This document shows, in pieces, positions 17,784 to 25,983 of a stretch of DNA of 64,000 nt. The DNA lies in contig CP064999.1 of assembly GCA_016700115.1 (NCBI GenBank), forward strand, positions 5,902,412 to 5,966,411, given 5' to 3'. The number at the start of each line of letters is the position of its first letter. Position 1 is the first letter of the stretch. Made by a program: the position numbers and the translations under genes. The stretch comes from Sphingobacteriales bacterium (GTDB lineage Bacteria; Bacteroidota; Bacteroidia; Chitinophagales; UBA2359). A model generated the notes under the pieces. That model saw only the letters and a list, made by a program, of their open reading frames with translations, was not told where the DNA came from and ran no database searches.

Positions 17784-19376
17784 TTATTGTAACACTGTAA
17801 TTTTAACAGTCATAGCGGGTTGAAATACATTGTTTATAAAGGGTAATGCCACATACAATCCGGGTTTTAATGCCCTCGATGAAATTTCTGTCAGATGAAT
17901 TCCTACCTGTAAATGCCCTTCTTGAAGTACCAACACAGGCGCACCGTTTATATCGAACAAATGATATTGTAACATTGCTTCTTTTTCAAGGTACATGCGC
18001 AACCAAGGACGACCTTCATACATCATTACCGACAAACTGTTTTCCTCAAAACCCCGCTTAGATGATGAGCATGAACATTCACTCATGCCCGAAAAACTAC
18101 TGATTCGATCATAATCAAACACGGCGGTACGAACATCTTTGTCAAGCAGCGTGTTCAACCCTTTTTGCAGGTTTTTCAATTCCAATAAGAAAGAGGACTC
18201 ACGATAAAATTCAACTAAATCAAACATTGGCATCATTTCGTCTATCCAACAACATACGGCATTGATATGCGCTGAGGTAATTGTAGTCGAATCATTTTCG
18301 GCAAAATTATCCTCAAGCAAGGGTTTAAGGATATTTAATACATCGTCTAAAGCTTTTTGAACATCCTCATATCTACCGTCCGTAGAAGTAAAAATGTCGT
18401 TTAGAGCATCTGTATTTTGCACAAACCTCCTCATAAGCATGTTAAAATTATTGCCTAACTCACGTTCCCAAAACAAAGCCATTTCGGCAGTGGCTTCTGT
18501 AGAGAATGAACCGGGCGGTATGTAATGGCAAATACTGCCTCCGTTATTATTCCCTGACTGCTTTTCAGTTTTATCAGGACCTTGGTCTGGCCTAAAAATT
18601 TCGCAAGGCGGATAAGGAGGAGTTGCAGGGTAAAGCGCTTTTAATGCTTCGGCATCTAAACTGCTTAATATTCTTCTAATTTGAGCATTTTTCATGCTGC
18701 CATGCATAACATCATTATTAATATTTGCACCTGCGGGATGACATAATCCCAAAGCATGACCGAATTCATGCAGCATCACAGATTCAAAATCATAACAGCT
18801 ATAATCAATATCTGTTTCATTAGTGCCTTCCAAGACATCCCATTTAACGTTGTTATTAATGACTATGTCAAACCCTGAAAATAGTATTGTAGGATGGTAA
18901 GGAGTATTTGAGCTACAAAGATATGCTTCTCCAGATTGATATATCCTACAAATAGCCAATACTGATTCATCTCCTGGTATAAATGAGTCAGGATAGAAGC
19001 CTATGATATTTTCATAATCGGACTGATTAAGTACCGATGCTGATGTGGTTCCTTGTACTTGAAGCCAAGGATAAGCACCAACATTATTCCAATTCATTGC
19101 AGCAGCAGCAACTGAAAATGGGAATAAATCGCTGTTAATTTCACAACCAGGTCCTATTGAAGGATTGGGGCATTCCGGTTCGGGATTCAAAAAATAATCG
19201 TCGAGATTGCTATGAACCCAAAATGGTATTTGAAACCCTTGTGTATGAAATTCCCCATTGTTGCCGACCCACCTAAAATTAAAACAATAATCGCTCCACT
19301 GTCCGTAAACTATAGTTGAAGACAAACTGTTATAAATGAAAAAGAACAACCAATAAAACAATTTTAACTTTTTCAT
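17784..19376 (-). CDS. secreted matrixin-like metalloprotease, paralogue 2
   Basis: A 530-residue paralogue of the protease at 15101, with the same order of signal peptide, catalytic domain, helical region and beta tail. The zinc motif HEFGHALGLCH (from His203), the NNDVMHG turn and LDAEALKALYP are intact. Differences cluster in the signal peptide, around residues 105-135 and in surface positions, while the catalytic core and tail are nearly unchanged, as expected if both copies remain functional. It starts 11 bp after its lipoprotein partner rather than overlapping it. No intact Lgt-like gene follows, so any need for that protein must be met by the copy in unit 1. Confidence 0.8.
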   Translation of the reverse strand: MKKLKLFYWLFFFIYNSLSSTIVYGQWSDYCFNFRWVGNNGEFHTQGFQIPFWVHSNLDDYFLNPEPECPNPSIGPGCEINSDLFPFSVAAAAMNWNNVGAYPWLQVQGTTSASVLNQSDYENIIGFYPDSFIPGDESVLAICRIYQSGEAYLCSSNTPYHPTILFSGFDIVINNNVKWDVLEGTNETDIDYSCYDFESVMLHEFGHALGLCHPAGANINNDVMHGSMKNAQIRRILSSLDAEALKALYPATPPYPPCEIFRPDQGPDKTEKQSGNNNGGSICHYIPPGSFSTEATAEMALFWERELGNNFNMLMRRFVQNTDALNDIFTSTDGRYEDVQKALDDVLNILKPLLEDNFAENDSTTITSAHINAVCCWIDEMMPMFDLVEFYRESSFLLELKNLQKGLNTLLDKDVRTAVFDYDRISSFSGMSECSCSSSKRGFEENSLSVMMYEGRPWLRMYLEKEAMLQYHLFDINGAPVLVLQEGHLQVGIHLTEISSRALKPGLYVALPFINNVFQPAMTVKITVLQ

Positions 19377-19387
19377 GGCATTGAGTA

Positions 19388-20194
19388 TTAAAAATTCTGT
19401 TTACAAAATTGTTTCATGTCTTTTGTTTTTTCATGATTCCAACTGTTAGAATTAGTCAGCATTGTAAACATGTTCGGACAATATTCGTCATTAAAATTTC
19501 CTGTTAAATACCGACGACCCATAAAAAAACGGGCATATCCTTGACTGCTCGCTACAAAAAGGGCTTTGTTTCCTACACTATAGCTTTCTTGGTGAGTTTC
19601 ATAAGTAAAAATTTCTTCTTGGCCGGACGGAGTGCATGCTCCCGAATAACCGCCTGTTCTACTCTCCAACAAATAACTGCCCTTTTTTAACGGAAAATAG
19701 GAATGTAATACTTCCTCTACCCGATAAACATTTTTTATTCCAAACCACAAACATTTAGTTGAGTCTCTTATATATTGTCGGTCAACCACAGTTCCGGTAA
19801 ATACAGCTTCTGACATTATAAGATTGCACAAGTCAAACCAATTTAGCGATTTAAAAATGGGCTTTTGTTTGTCAATGGGTTCTCCACTAATTAAATAACG
19901 GTTAAATAACATTGTGTCAATTTTATTTTTAAAGTAAGGCATGAAATAATACATCGTGCCGCCATAGTTTTCCCATTCCAAATATCTTTTAGTATAAATT
20001 CCACTCTTTACTAAAAACTCGGCTATTTCGGTGCTATCTTCGGGGGTAAGTGTAGGAATCCCCTCGTTTGGGAAATAGCTGTAGTAATCGCAATCGAAAT
20101 AAGCCAGTTTTTCGCCGTCTTCTTTTTTACACTGCCCACTCGCAAACAGAAAAATAGCGATAAGGGTTGCTGTTATGACAAGGCTTTGCTTCAT
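19388..20194 (-). CDS. lipoprotein coupled to the metalloprotease, paralogue 2
   Basis: A 268-residue paralogue of the lipoprotein at 16696, with a signal ending LFASGQC (Cys22) and KKEDGEK after it. Conserved stretches include the segment from FPNEG to LTPEDST, GIYTKR, IKNVYRVEEVL, FPLKKG and DEYCPN, with lower similarity between them. The paired Cys positions are kept. It leads the second copy of the cassette and has its own poly-G promoter. The function is unknown; its constant place ahead of the protease suggests a partner role. Confidence 0.65.
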   Translation of the reverse strand: MKQSLVITATLIAIFLFASGQCKKEDGEKLAYFDCDYYSYFPNEGIPTLTPEDSTEIAEFLVKSGIYTKRYLEWENYGGTMYYFMPYFKNKIDTMLFNRYLISGEPIDKQKPIFKSLNWFDLCNLIMSEAVFTGTVVDRQYIRDSTKCLWFGIKNVYRVEEVLHSYFPLKKGSYLLESRTGGYSGACTPSGQEEIFTYETHQESYSVGNKALFVASSQGYARFFMGRRYLTGNFNDEYCPNMFTMLTNSNSWNHEKTKDMKQFCKQNF

Positions 20195-20222
20195 ATTTAT
20201 TGGGTTTTAATCTTATGATTTG

Positions 20223-20239
20223 CAAATATACCCCCCCCC
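20223..20239 (-). promoter_or_regulatory. candidate promoter with G9 tract, cassette unit 2
   Basis: The same arrangement as at 17542, but with nine G (20231-20239) before TATATTTG (20223-20230), 28 bp before the ATG. The two units differ by one G in this run while the flanking promoter is otherwise well conserved. Confidence 0.55.
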
Positions 20240-20390
20240 TATTAATATAACATATATATATTGTCATTTTTTTGCTGTTTAAACTGACATAGCTGTATTG
20301 GTTAAGCCCTCAAAGCAACACCAACTACTTCACTTAATATTGCAAAAAAACAAAAATTTTTGTATCAAAAAAGGGTCTGCAATAAAGCAT

Positions 20391-20655
20391 TGCAGGGGTG
20401 ATTTGATTTAATGCAAAGGCACATCAAGCTATTGCAGAGGAACTCTAAGTCAAAGCATAGTCGTATTGGGTTATTGCAGGGTGGTTTTGAGTTATTGCAG
20501 GGGTGCATTGAGTCTATGCAGAGGTGATTTAATTGATTGCAGAGATGCAATAAGCTTTTGCAGGGGGGTATTAAGCTATTGAGCAGGTGCAATAAGTCTT
20601 TGCGGAGGCGATTTCAAGTAATGTAGGGGGGCTTTGGAGCTTTGCGGAGTCACAA
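20391..20655. repeat. 21-bp tandem array 1 (13 units, core TGCAGGGGT)
   Basis: Units begin at 20391 and every 21 bp to 20643 without any indel. The core TGCAG[AG]GG is conserved and the other 10 bases vary widely. It is the same family as 39858-40151 in reverse orientation. Reading frames across it contain stops (for example TGA near 20612 on the minus strand and several on the plus strand), so it is not one continuous coding repeat. The rest of the 610-bp gap holds the unit 2 promoter and unremarkable AT-rich sequence. Confidence 0.85.
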
Positions 20656-20804
20656 AAAACTTATGTCAAGGGTGTTTTTGGTCAAAACTAATCCATTGTT
20701 TAGACCTTGTACCTGTTTGCCGGATTTTTCAATTCCAATAAAAAAGGTAAAAACATCAAAAGCAGTTTTATTTTCTGATAACTCCTATGAATTAACGCCG
20801 GAGG

Positions 20805-21680
20805 TTAATGTTTTTCAGACATCCAGTTTTTTATAATCTTCAGCAAGTTTTCGGGATGTTTTACCCAATTGAAATGGTTGAGTTTGCGGGCATCGGTCGG
20901 ATTGCCCAAGACGACTTTGGCAACGGCGGCCGATTTCAGTTTGGCGCAAAGGTTTTCGATTGCCAAGGAGGGCGCAAGCCGGTCGCCGAAAATTTGGACT
21001 GCCAAAACGGGAAGTTTTACTTTTGTCAGGCTTTGTTCAAAGTTAAAGTCTGTGTTTTTAAGTTCGTACCTGCCGGTTCGGGCGGTATGGCTCCAGTCTT
21101 CGATGACTGTTCGGCTTTCGGTACCCCCGAACCCGACTTTTTTACCCGGAAAATAGCCCAATACCTTGCTCAACAGGCGGGCAGTTTGGGTGAAGGCTAA
21201 AATTTTATATCCTTCCAACCCCGGCCATCCTTTATAATAGATAGAACAAGCGGCAACCAAAATGATGCCGCTGATGACTGTCTTGCCCCAAGCCCCATAC
21301 AAACAAGCCAATTGCCCGCCGAGGCTATGGCCAATCAAGTAAACCGGGCTTTGTGGATATTTGGTTTTGACGATTCTCAATTGATGTTCTATGTCTTCGA
21401 GTAGTTCTTTATATCCGAAATCCACCCCCCGCTTCGCTCTGACAGAAGAAGTACCCAAGCCCCGCCAATCGGTGGTGATGGCAACGGCGTTGAATTCGGC
21501 GGCTAAAAGCCGGGCTAAATGAGCGTAATGTTTAGACGATATCCCCAATGCCGGCAGGCAGACAAACACCGGCGAATTTTCCTGCGGAAGATGGCTGTAA
21601 ATCATCATCGAGGTCTCCGTTCCGGGAGCTAATAAAACCGGTATTTTTTCTTGTGGTGGTTCAAATATCATAAGGCGCAT
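20805..21680 (-). CDS. alpha/beta hydrolase
   Basis: A 291-residue cytoplasmic hydrolase. The nucleophile elbow is GHSLGGQ (Ser near residue 118), the acid is probably Asp in IFGDRLAPS and the base His in LNHFNWVKHPE, all in the order of the alpha/beta hydrolase fold; the N-terminal FVCLPALGI would help form the oxyanion hole. It resembles the serine aminopeptidase-like or predicted esterase group rather than true lipases. It lies 39 bp after the Baeyer-Villiger-type monooxygenase gene on the same strand. Such pairs commonly turn a ketone into an ester and then an alcohol and acid, so an ester or lactone is a reasonable substrate guess. Confidence 0.75.
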   Translation of the reverse strand: MRLMIFEPPQEKIPVLLAPGTETSMMIYSHLPQENSPVFVCLPALGISSKHYAHLARLLAAEFNAVAITTDWRGLGTSSVRAKRGVDFGYKELLEDIEHQLRIVKTKYPQSPVYLIGHSLGGQLACLYGAWGKTVISGIILVAACSIYYKGWPGLEGYKILAFTQTARLLSKVLGYFPGKKVGFGGTESRTVIEDWSHTARTGRYELKNTDFNFEQSLTKVKLPVLAVQIFGDRLAPSLAIENLCAKLKSAAVAKVVLGNPTDARKLNHFNWVKHPENLLKIIKNWMSEKH

Positions 21681-21719
21681 GGCATAATACGCAAAACATA
21701 AGATGTAGCTACAGATGAC

Positions 21720-23192
21720 TTACGCCTTCTCAGCCGTTTCGTAATCCTTTTGGTCAATACGCTGAGTGGTTTTTCGATAAGTTTGGGTTAATCCGGGATA
21801 GATAGTGGTATTTCTTCCGTGTGCATCTAAATACCAACTTTGGCAACCCGAAGCCCAAACCGTTCCCGCAAACTGGCTTTGCAACCATACATTATAGGCT
21901 TCCTGTGTTTGCCGATGAACGTCCAAAAATCCCTTTTCCCCTTGTTGTTTCAACAGGCGAAGGTAATCGAGGATATAATTCATTTGCGAGTCCATGATAT
22001 GAAGCACCGAAGTATGTCCCAAACCCGTGTTGGGGCCTAAGATAAATGTAAAGTTAGGAAATCCCGAAACGGTCACCCCTTTAAACCCCTGAATGCCCGA
22101 TTGATGCCATTCCTGAAGCAGGTTGCGTTGGTTTCGTCCGGTAACTTGCATCTCAAAACCTTCGGTTCCGGCGGCATGAAAACCTGTACTTAGGATGATG
22201 ATTTCAGCCTCGTATTTTTTACCGTTGCCGCAAACAATGCCATCGGGTTCGATGTGGTCAATGGATTCTGTAATCAGATGTACGTTGCTTCGGTTAAAGG
22301 CAGGGTAATAATCGTCTGACAATAAAACGCGCTTGCATCCAAAGGTATAGTTTGGGGTCAGTTTTTTGCGAAGTTCGGGGTTCTTAACCTCTTTTTTGAG
22401 CTTTGACAGGGCTTGTAAAGTCCCCAGTTTGTTCATCAGTTTGTTTCCCAAAAAGTTGTTTCCCAAAAATTCCGAAACCCAGTAGATGCGCTCCCGGTTC
22501 AGCCTTTGTAGGAAAGGCAGATAGGTAAACAATGTTTTCCCGATGCGTGAATACCGCCGGTTTCGGCGGGGCATTATCCAGGCAGGTGTTCTTTGGAACA
22601 AATTCAGTTCTTTCACCAAGGTGGCAATATTGGGCACAATTTGAATGGCGCTTGCTCCTGTTCCGATGACCGCCACCTTTTTCCCGTTCAAATCGCAAGT
22701 GCTGTCCCATTGCGAGGAATGGAAAACCTTTCCCTGAAAGGTATCCATGCCCGGAAACTCGGGAAAATATGGACGATTAAGTGGCCCGATTGCAGCAATG
22801 ACCATTTTCACATCAAAAGCTCTTCCCGACCTGTCTGTGAGTTGCCAACGTGCGTTTTCTTCGTTAAAAACTGCCGAAACAATCTCTGCCTGATAGATGA
22901 TGTGCTGTTGAAGCTGATGCTTATCGGCCACTTGCTTCATATAATTCCATATTTCGGGCTGTGCCGAAAACGCTTCGCTCCAATTGGGATTGGGCACATT
23001 TTTAAAAGAGTATAAATGCGAAGGAACATCGCAGGCACAACCCGGATAGCTGTTGTCCCGCCATGTTCCTCCCAAATCTGTTGCGCGTTCAAAAATAACA
23101 AAATCGTTTTCTCCTGCTTCTTTAAGTCGCAAAGCAGCGGTCATTCCGCCAAACCCCGCACCAATGATACCGATTTGGTACTTAGATTTCAT
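21720..23192 (-). CDS. Baeyer-Villiger-type flavin monooxygenase
   Basis: A 490-residue class B flavoprotein monooxygenase. An FAD-binding GAGFGG lies at residues 11-16, followed by LGGTWRDNSYPGCACDVPSH, typical of the cyclohexanone/phenylacetone monooxygenase group. The fingerprint FxGxxxHxxxWD is present as FQGKVFHSSQWD, and a second dinucleotide loop GTGASA binds NADPH. These enzymes insert oxygen next to a carbonyl or oxidise heteroatoms. The gene starts 25 bp after trxB and is followed by a hydrolase, so the three may be co-transcribed. The substrate is not predictable. Confidence 0.85.
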   Translation of the reverse strand: MKSKYQIGIIGAGFGGMTAALRLKEAGENDFVIFERATDLGGTWRDNSYPGCACDVPSHLYSFKNVPNPNWSEAFSAQPEIWNYMKQVADKHQLQQHIIYQAEIVSAVFNEENARWQLTDRSGRAFDVKMVIAAIGPLNRPYFPEFPGMDTFQGKVFHSSQWDSTCDLNGKKVAVIGTGASAIQIVPNIATLVKELNLFQRTPAWIMPRRNRRYSRIGKTLFTYLPFLQRLNRERIYWVSEFLGNNFLGNKLMNKLGTLQALSKLKKEVKNPELRKKLTPNYTFGCKRVLLSDDYYPAFNRSNVHLITESIDHIEPDGIVCGNGKKYEAEIIILSTGFHAAGTEGFEMQVTGRNQRNLLQEWHQSGIQGFKGVTVSGFPNFTFILGPNTGLGHTSVLHIMDSQMNYILDYLRLLKQQGEKGFLDVHRQTQEAYNVWLQSQFAGTVWASGCQSWYLDAHGRNTTIYPGLTQTYRKTTQRIDQKDYETAEKA

Positions 23193-23217
23193 GTAGGAAA
23201 AAGTCGGATGGGCAAAA

Positions 23218-24204
23218 TTAGGAGATAGTGTTTAATGATGGGCTTGCTTTGCTGCTTTGGGCTTCGGCAAATTCTTTGTGAGACAAGTAACGCTCGGCAT
23301 CCAATGCAGCCATACAACCGCTTCCTGCTGCCGTAACCGCCTGACGGTATATTTTATCCTGCGCATCGCCACTGGCAAACACACCCTCTATATTTGTATG
23401 AGAACTGCCGGGTTTGGTAATCAGATAGCCTTCGTTGTCCATGTCCAACCATTCTTTAAAAATGTCGGTATTGGGTTTATGCCCGATGGCCACAAAAAAT
23501 CCCTGAATGGCAATTTCAGACTTTACACGGGTTTTATTATTGATTACCCGAACGCCGGTTACGGTGTTATCACCAAGTACTTCAACTGTTTCGGTGTTCC
23601 AATGAATGATGATGTTGGATTTTGCTTCAACTCGCTGTTGCATAATTTTTGAAGCCCTCATTTCATCTCTTCTCACCAATAAATGAACGGTTGGGCATAG
23701 ATTAGAAAGGTAGAGTGCTTCTTCACAGGCAGTATCTCCGGCTCCAACAACTGCCACATCCATACCTCTGTAAAAGAATCCATCGCAAACGGCGCAAGCC
23801 GAAACGCCGCTTCCATTCAGCCTTTGTTCACATGCAAGACCCAGCCATTTTGCAGAGGCTCCGGTGGCAATAATCACCGCTTCTGCCCAAACTTCGGTGG
23901 TTTCATCTATCACCACTTTGTGCAACGAACCCGAAAAATCAACCGAAGTAACAAAGCCAAACCTGATTTCAGCACCCATGCGCTCGGCTTGATTTTTAAA
24001 GTCTTCCATCATTTCGGGGCCTAAAATGCCTTTGGGATAGCCCGGATAATTTTCTACATCGGTGGTTTGCATCAATTGCCCGCCAACTTCTACGCCGGTA
24101 TAAAGTACAGGATTAAGGTTGGCACGAGCAGCGTAAATTGCAGCGGTATAACCGGCAGGACCGGAGCCTATAATCAGGCATTTTATCGTTTCTTTTTGTT
24201 CCAT
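23218..24204 (-). CDS. trxB: thioredoxin reductase
   Basis: A 328-residue NADPH-dependent flavoenzyme that reduces thioredoxin. The FAD loop is GSGPAG (residues 13-18), the redox pair CAVC is at 137-140 and the NADPH loop GAGDTA follows. The C-terminal FAD motif reads GVFASGDAQDKIYRQAVTAA. Length and motif order match the low-molecular-weight bacterial class; about 15 extra residues trail at the C-terminus. It is separated from the WD40 gene upstream by 120 bp and from the monooxygenase gene downstream by 25 bp, so it may head a three-gene operon. Confidence 0.93.
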   Translation of the reverse strand: MEQKETIKCLIIGSGPAGYTAAIYAARANLNPVLYTGVEVGGQLMQTTDVENYPGYPKGILGPEMMEDFKNQAERMGAEIRFGFVTSVDFSGSLHKVVIDETTEVWAEAVIIATGASAKWLGLACEQRLNGSGVSACAVCDGFFYRGMDVAVVGAGDTACEEALYLSNLCPTVHLLVRRDEMRASKIMQQRVEAKSNIIIHWNTETVEVLGDNTVTGVRVINNKTRVKSEIAIQGFFVAIGHKPNTDIFKEWLDMDNEGYLITKPGSSHTNIEGVFASGDAQDKIYRQAVTAAGSGCMAALDAERYLSHKEFAEAQSSKASPSLNTIS

Positions 24205-24324
24205 GATAAATACATGTTGGTTTGGTCATAAAATAATTAACGGTATAACAAACAGCAGGCAAAGTGGGTTGATTAACGTTTTTTTCTGACAACGGATTAT
24301 AGGAATTTTTAAAAAATCCGGCAA

Positions 24325-25368
24325 TTATGGATTTGAAGGGTAAAGGTTTCTGCTTCTAAGCAATGTTCCGGTTTCGGTATCCCATTCCCTGACAGTTCCG
24401 TCCATGCTGCCTGAAAGTAAACGTTTTCCATCGGGGCTGTTGTGGATGGTACAAACAATCCCTTTATGACCTTCGTAGGTCAAGACCAACTTACCGGTCA
24501 ATTTATCCCACTTTCTAATCATTCCGTCCCCGCTCGAAGCAATCACATAGTGTTCATCGGGACTAAACATGGCAACTAAGTTTTTATCATCCGCGCCGTA
24601 GTAGGTCATCAGGTTTTTACCGGAAAATGTATCCCAAAGTTTCACCGTATTATCCCCACTACCACTCACAATCAGACTGTCGTTGTTGCTCATTACCACG
24701 CAATATATCGCCCCCTGATGACCAACGTACTCCCTGACCGGCTTTGCGGTAGCAATATCCCAAAGGATGACTTTAGCATCTCGTCCGCTTGTAACAATAT
24801 ATCGTTCGCTGTTTGAAAACCACGCAAAATATACGGCTCCGGCATGTCCTCGCAAGTATTTTAGGGGCTGAAAGGTTTTTGAATCGTAAACAATGACCAC
24901 ACTATCTGCACCGGTAGAGGCAAACATCCTCCCTGATTGACTGTATAAGGTGGTATAGGCCTCATTGCCGTGAAACCGCAGTGTTTTTTCCAAACGACAA
25001 TCCTGCACATTCCATATCCGAACCGTGCTGTCCCCGCTACCCGAAATCATAAAACGACTGTCGGGACTATACAAAGTGGTGTTTGCAGAGCGGGTATGCC
25101 CCGAAAGGGTACAAACAGGGGTAAACGAAGCGGCGTCCCAAATTTCTACCAAACCCGTTGCCCCGCCTACGGCAATAGTCTTGCCATCGGGAGCGTAAAA
25201 GGCAGCATATACCCCGTGACGAGTCCATAAATTATACAAGACGTTTTCCGAGGTATCGTGAAGGACGGTTTGTTCAACCGATAAAGGCTCGGAGTTGTCC
25301 GGCACTTTTGTTGAACAAGCGTAAAACACCAATAAAGCGGAGAGTATCAGAAAGAGGTTTTTAGACAT
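24325..25368 (-). CDS. WD40-repeat lipoprotein
   Basis: A 347-residue protein with a lipoprotein signal (FLILSALLVFYAC, Cys18) and seven WD40 repeats filling residues 50-345, probably one beta-propeller. Repeat ends are easily seen, for example VEIWDA, VRIWNV, VILWDI, VKLWDT, IRKWDK and VREWDT, each preceded by a GH or equivalent turn. It is probably a protein-binding scaffold held in the envelope. It follows the SnoaL-like lipoprotein by 59 bp on the same strand. The start codon lies inside a decayed heptanucleotide run (AGACATA, AGATTTA and AGACAAA near 25363-25396). Confidence 0.85.
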   Translation of the reverse strand: MSKNLFLILSALLVFYACSTKVPDNSEPLSVEQTVLHDTSENVLYNLWTRHGVYAAFYAPDGKTIAVGGATGLVEIWDAASFTPVCTLSGHTRSANTTLYSPDSRFMISGSGDSTVRIWNVQDCRLEKTLRFHGNEAYTTLYSQSGRMFASTGADSVVIVYDSKTFQPLKYLRGHAGAVYFAWFSNSERYIVTSGRDAKVILWDIATAKPVREYVGHQGAIYCVVMSNNDSLIVSGSGDNTVKLWDTFSGKNLMTYYGADDKNLVAMFSPDEHYVIASSGDGMIRKWDKLTGKLVLTYEGHKGIVCTIHNSPDGKRLLSGSMDGTVREWDTETGTLLRSRNLYPSNP

Positions 25369-25427
25369 AAGATTTAGGCTTTAGACAAAAGACATGCTAA
25401 CAAAGCAGAACCACTCATAACTAATAA

Positions 25428-25940
25428 CTAATAACTTCCCAAAAGTTGTTTTCTCATTCCGTAAAGATCGGGGAAAGACCATTGCTCGGCAATTTTCCCT
25501 TCGTGAAGTCTGAAAATAACTACTTCTTGCATTTCTAACACGATTCCGGTGGAGTCGATATCCCAAAACTTGCTGCGGTGTGTTCCTTTGGTTTTGAAAC
25601 GGGAAACGACCATATCCTTTTCGGCTATCAATTGTGTGATATTTTCTTGCCAATCGGGGAAGGCTAAACGATGCCGGTTTACCTCCTCTGTTGTTTCGGA
25701 ATAACTGCGCGAACTGCTATCAGTCAGGAGGTGGTAAATAAAGCCGGGTTGATGGAGTTCTGGTATCAGCGCAACATTGCCTTTACTCCAAACTTCTTCG
25801 TGAAGTTTTCTGACCACTTCCTTATTTGCTTGCAACTCCGATTGCTCAACAGACTGAACTTTGCTCTTTTCAGGACATTCCGGGCAGTTGCATCCCGACA
25901 TAAACACAAATAATCCAATTAACAAACCACGTAACTTCAT
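25428..25940 (-). CDS. SnoaL-like (ester cyclase type) lipoprotein
   Basis: The 170-residue protein from the ATG at 25940 begins with a lipoprotein signal, MKLRGLLIGLFVFMSGC (Cys17). The mature part matches the SnoaL-like cone-shaped fold: an initial helix (NKEVVRKLHEEVWSKGN), PELHQPGFIYH, RHRLAFPDWQENI, and the strands VVSRFKTKGTHRSKFWDI and VVIFRLHEGKIAEQWSFPD. Family members bind or cyclise small molecules; many have unknown activity. The frame is open to 26009, overlapping the upstream gene, but only the 25940 start gives a signal peptide. It lies between the LMF-like gene and the WD40 gene, all on the minus strand. Confidence 0.75.
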   Translation of the reverse strand: MKLRGLLIGLFVFMSGCNCPECPEKSKVQSVEQSELQANKEVVRKLHEEVWSKGNVALIPELHQPGFIYHLLTDSSSRSYSETTEEVNRHRLAFPDWQENITQLIAEKDMVVSRFKTKGTHRSKFWDIDSTGIVLEMQEVVIFRLHEGKIAEQWSFPDLYGMRKQLLGSY

Positions 25941-25983
25941 CTCTCGTCTTGCTTTTGTTGTAACCAATATCCTTCTGAACTGA

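Larger units (their letters stand above)
14922..20274 (-). repeat. tandem duplication of a 2.68-kb cassette
   Basis: Unit 1 (about 14922-17591) and unit 2 (about 17605-20274) match end to end at an offset of 2682-2683 bp. The left match begins at AAGCCT (14922 and 17605) inside the Lgt-like gene; the right match ends at GTCATTTTTTTG (17581 and 20263) upstream of the lipoprotein promoter. The proteins have since diverged clearly (for example 532 and 530 residues for the protease), so the event is not recent. Confidence 0.85.

Noticed and set aside
20365..20592. Short open frame with heptapeptide pattern LCNxxxx over the 21-bp array (and similar frames at 39835-40227)
   Set aside because: The frames are a product of the 21-bp period; neighbouring units carry in-frame stops and there is no clear start context.
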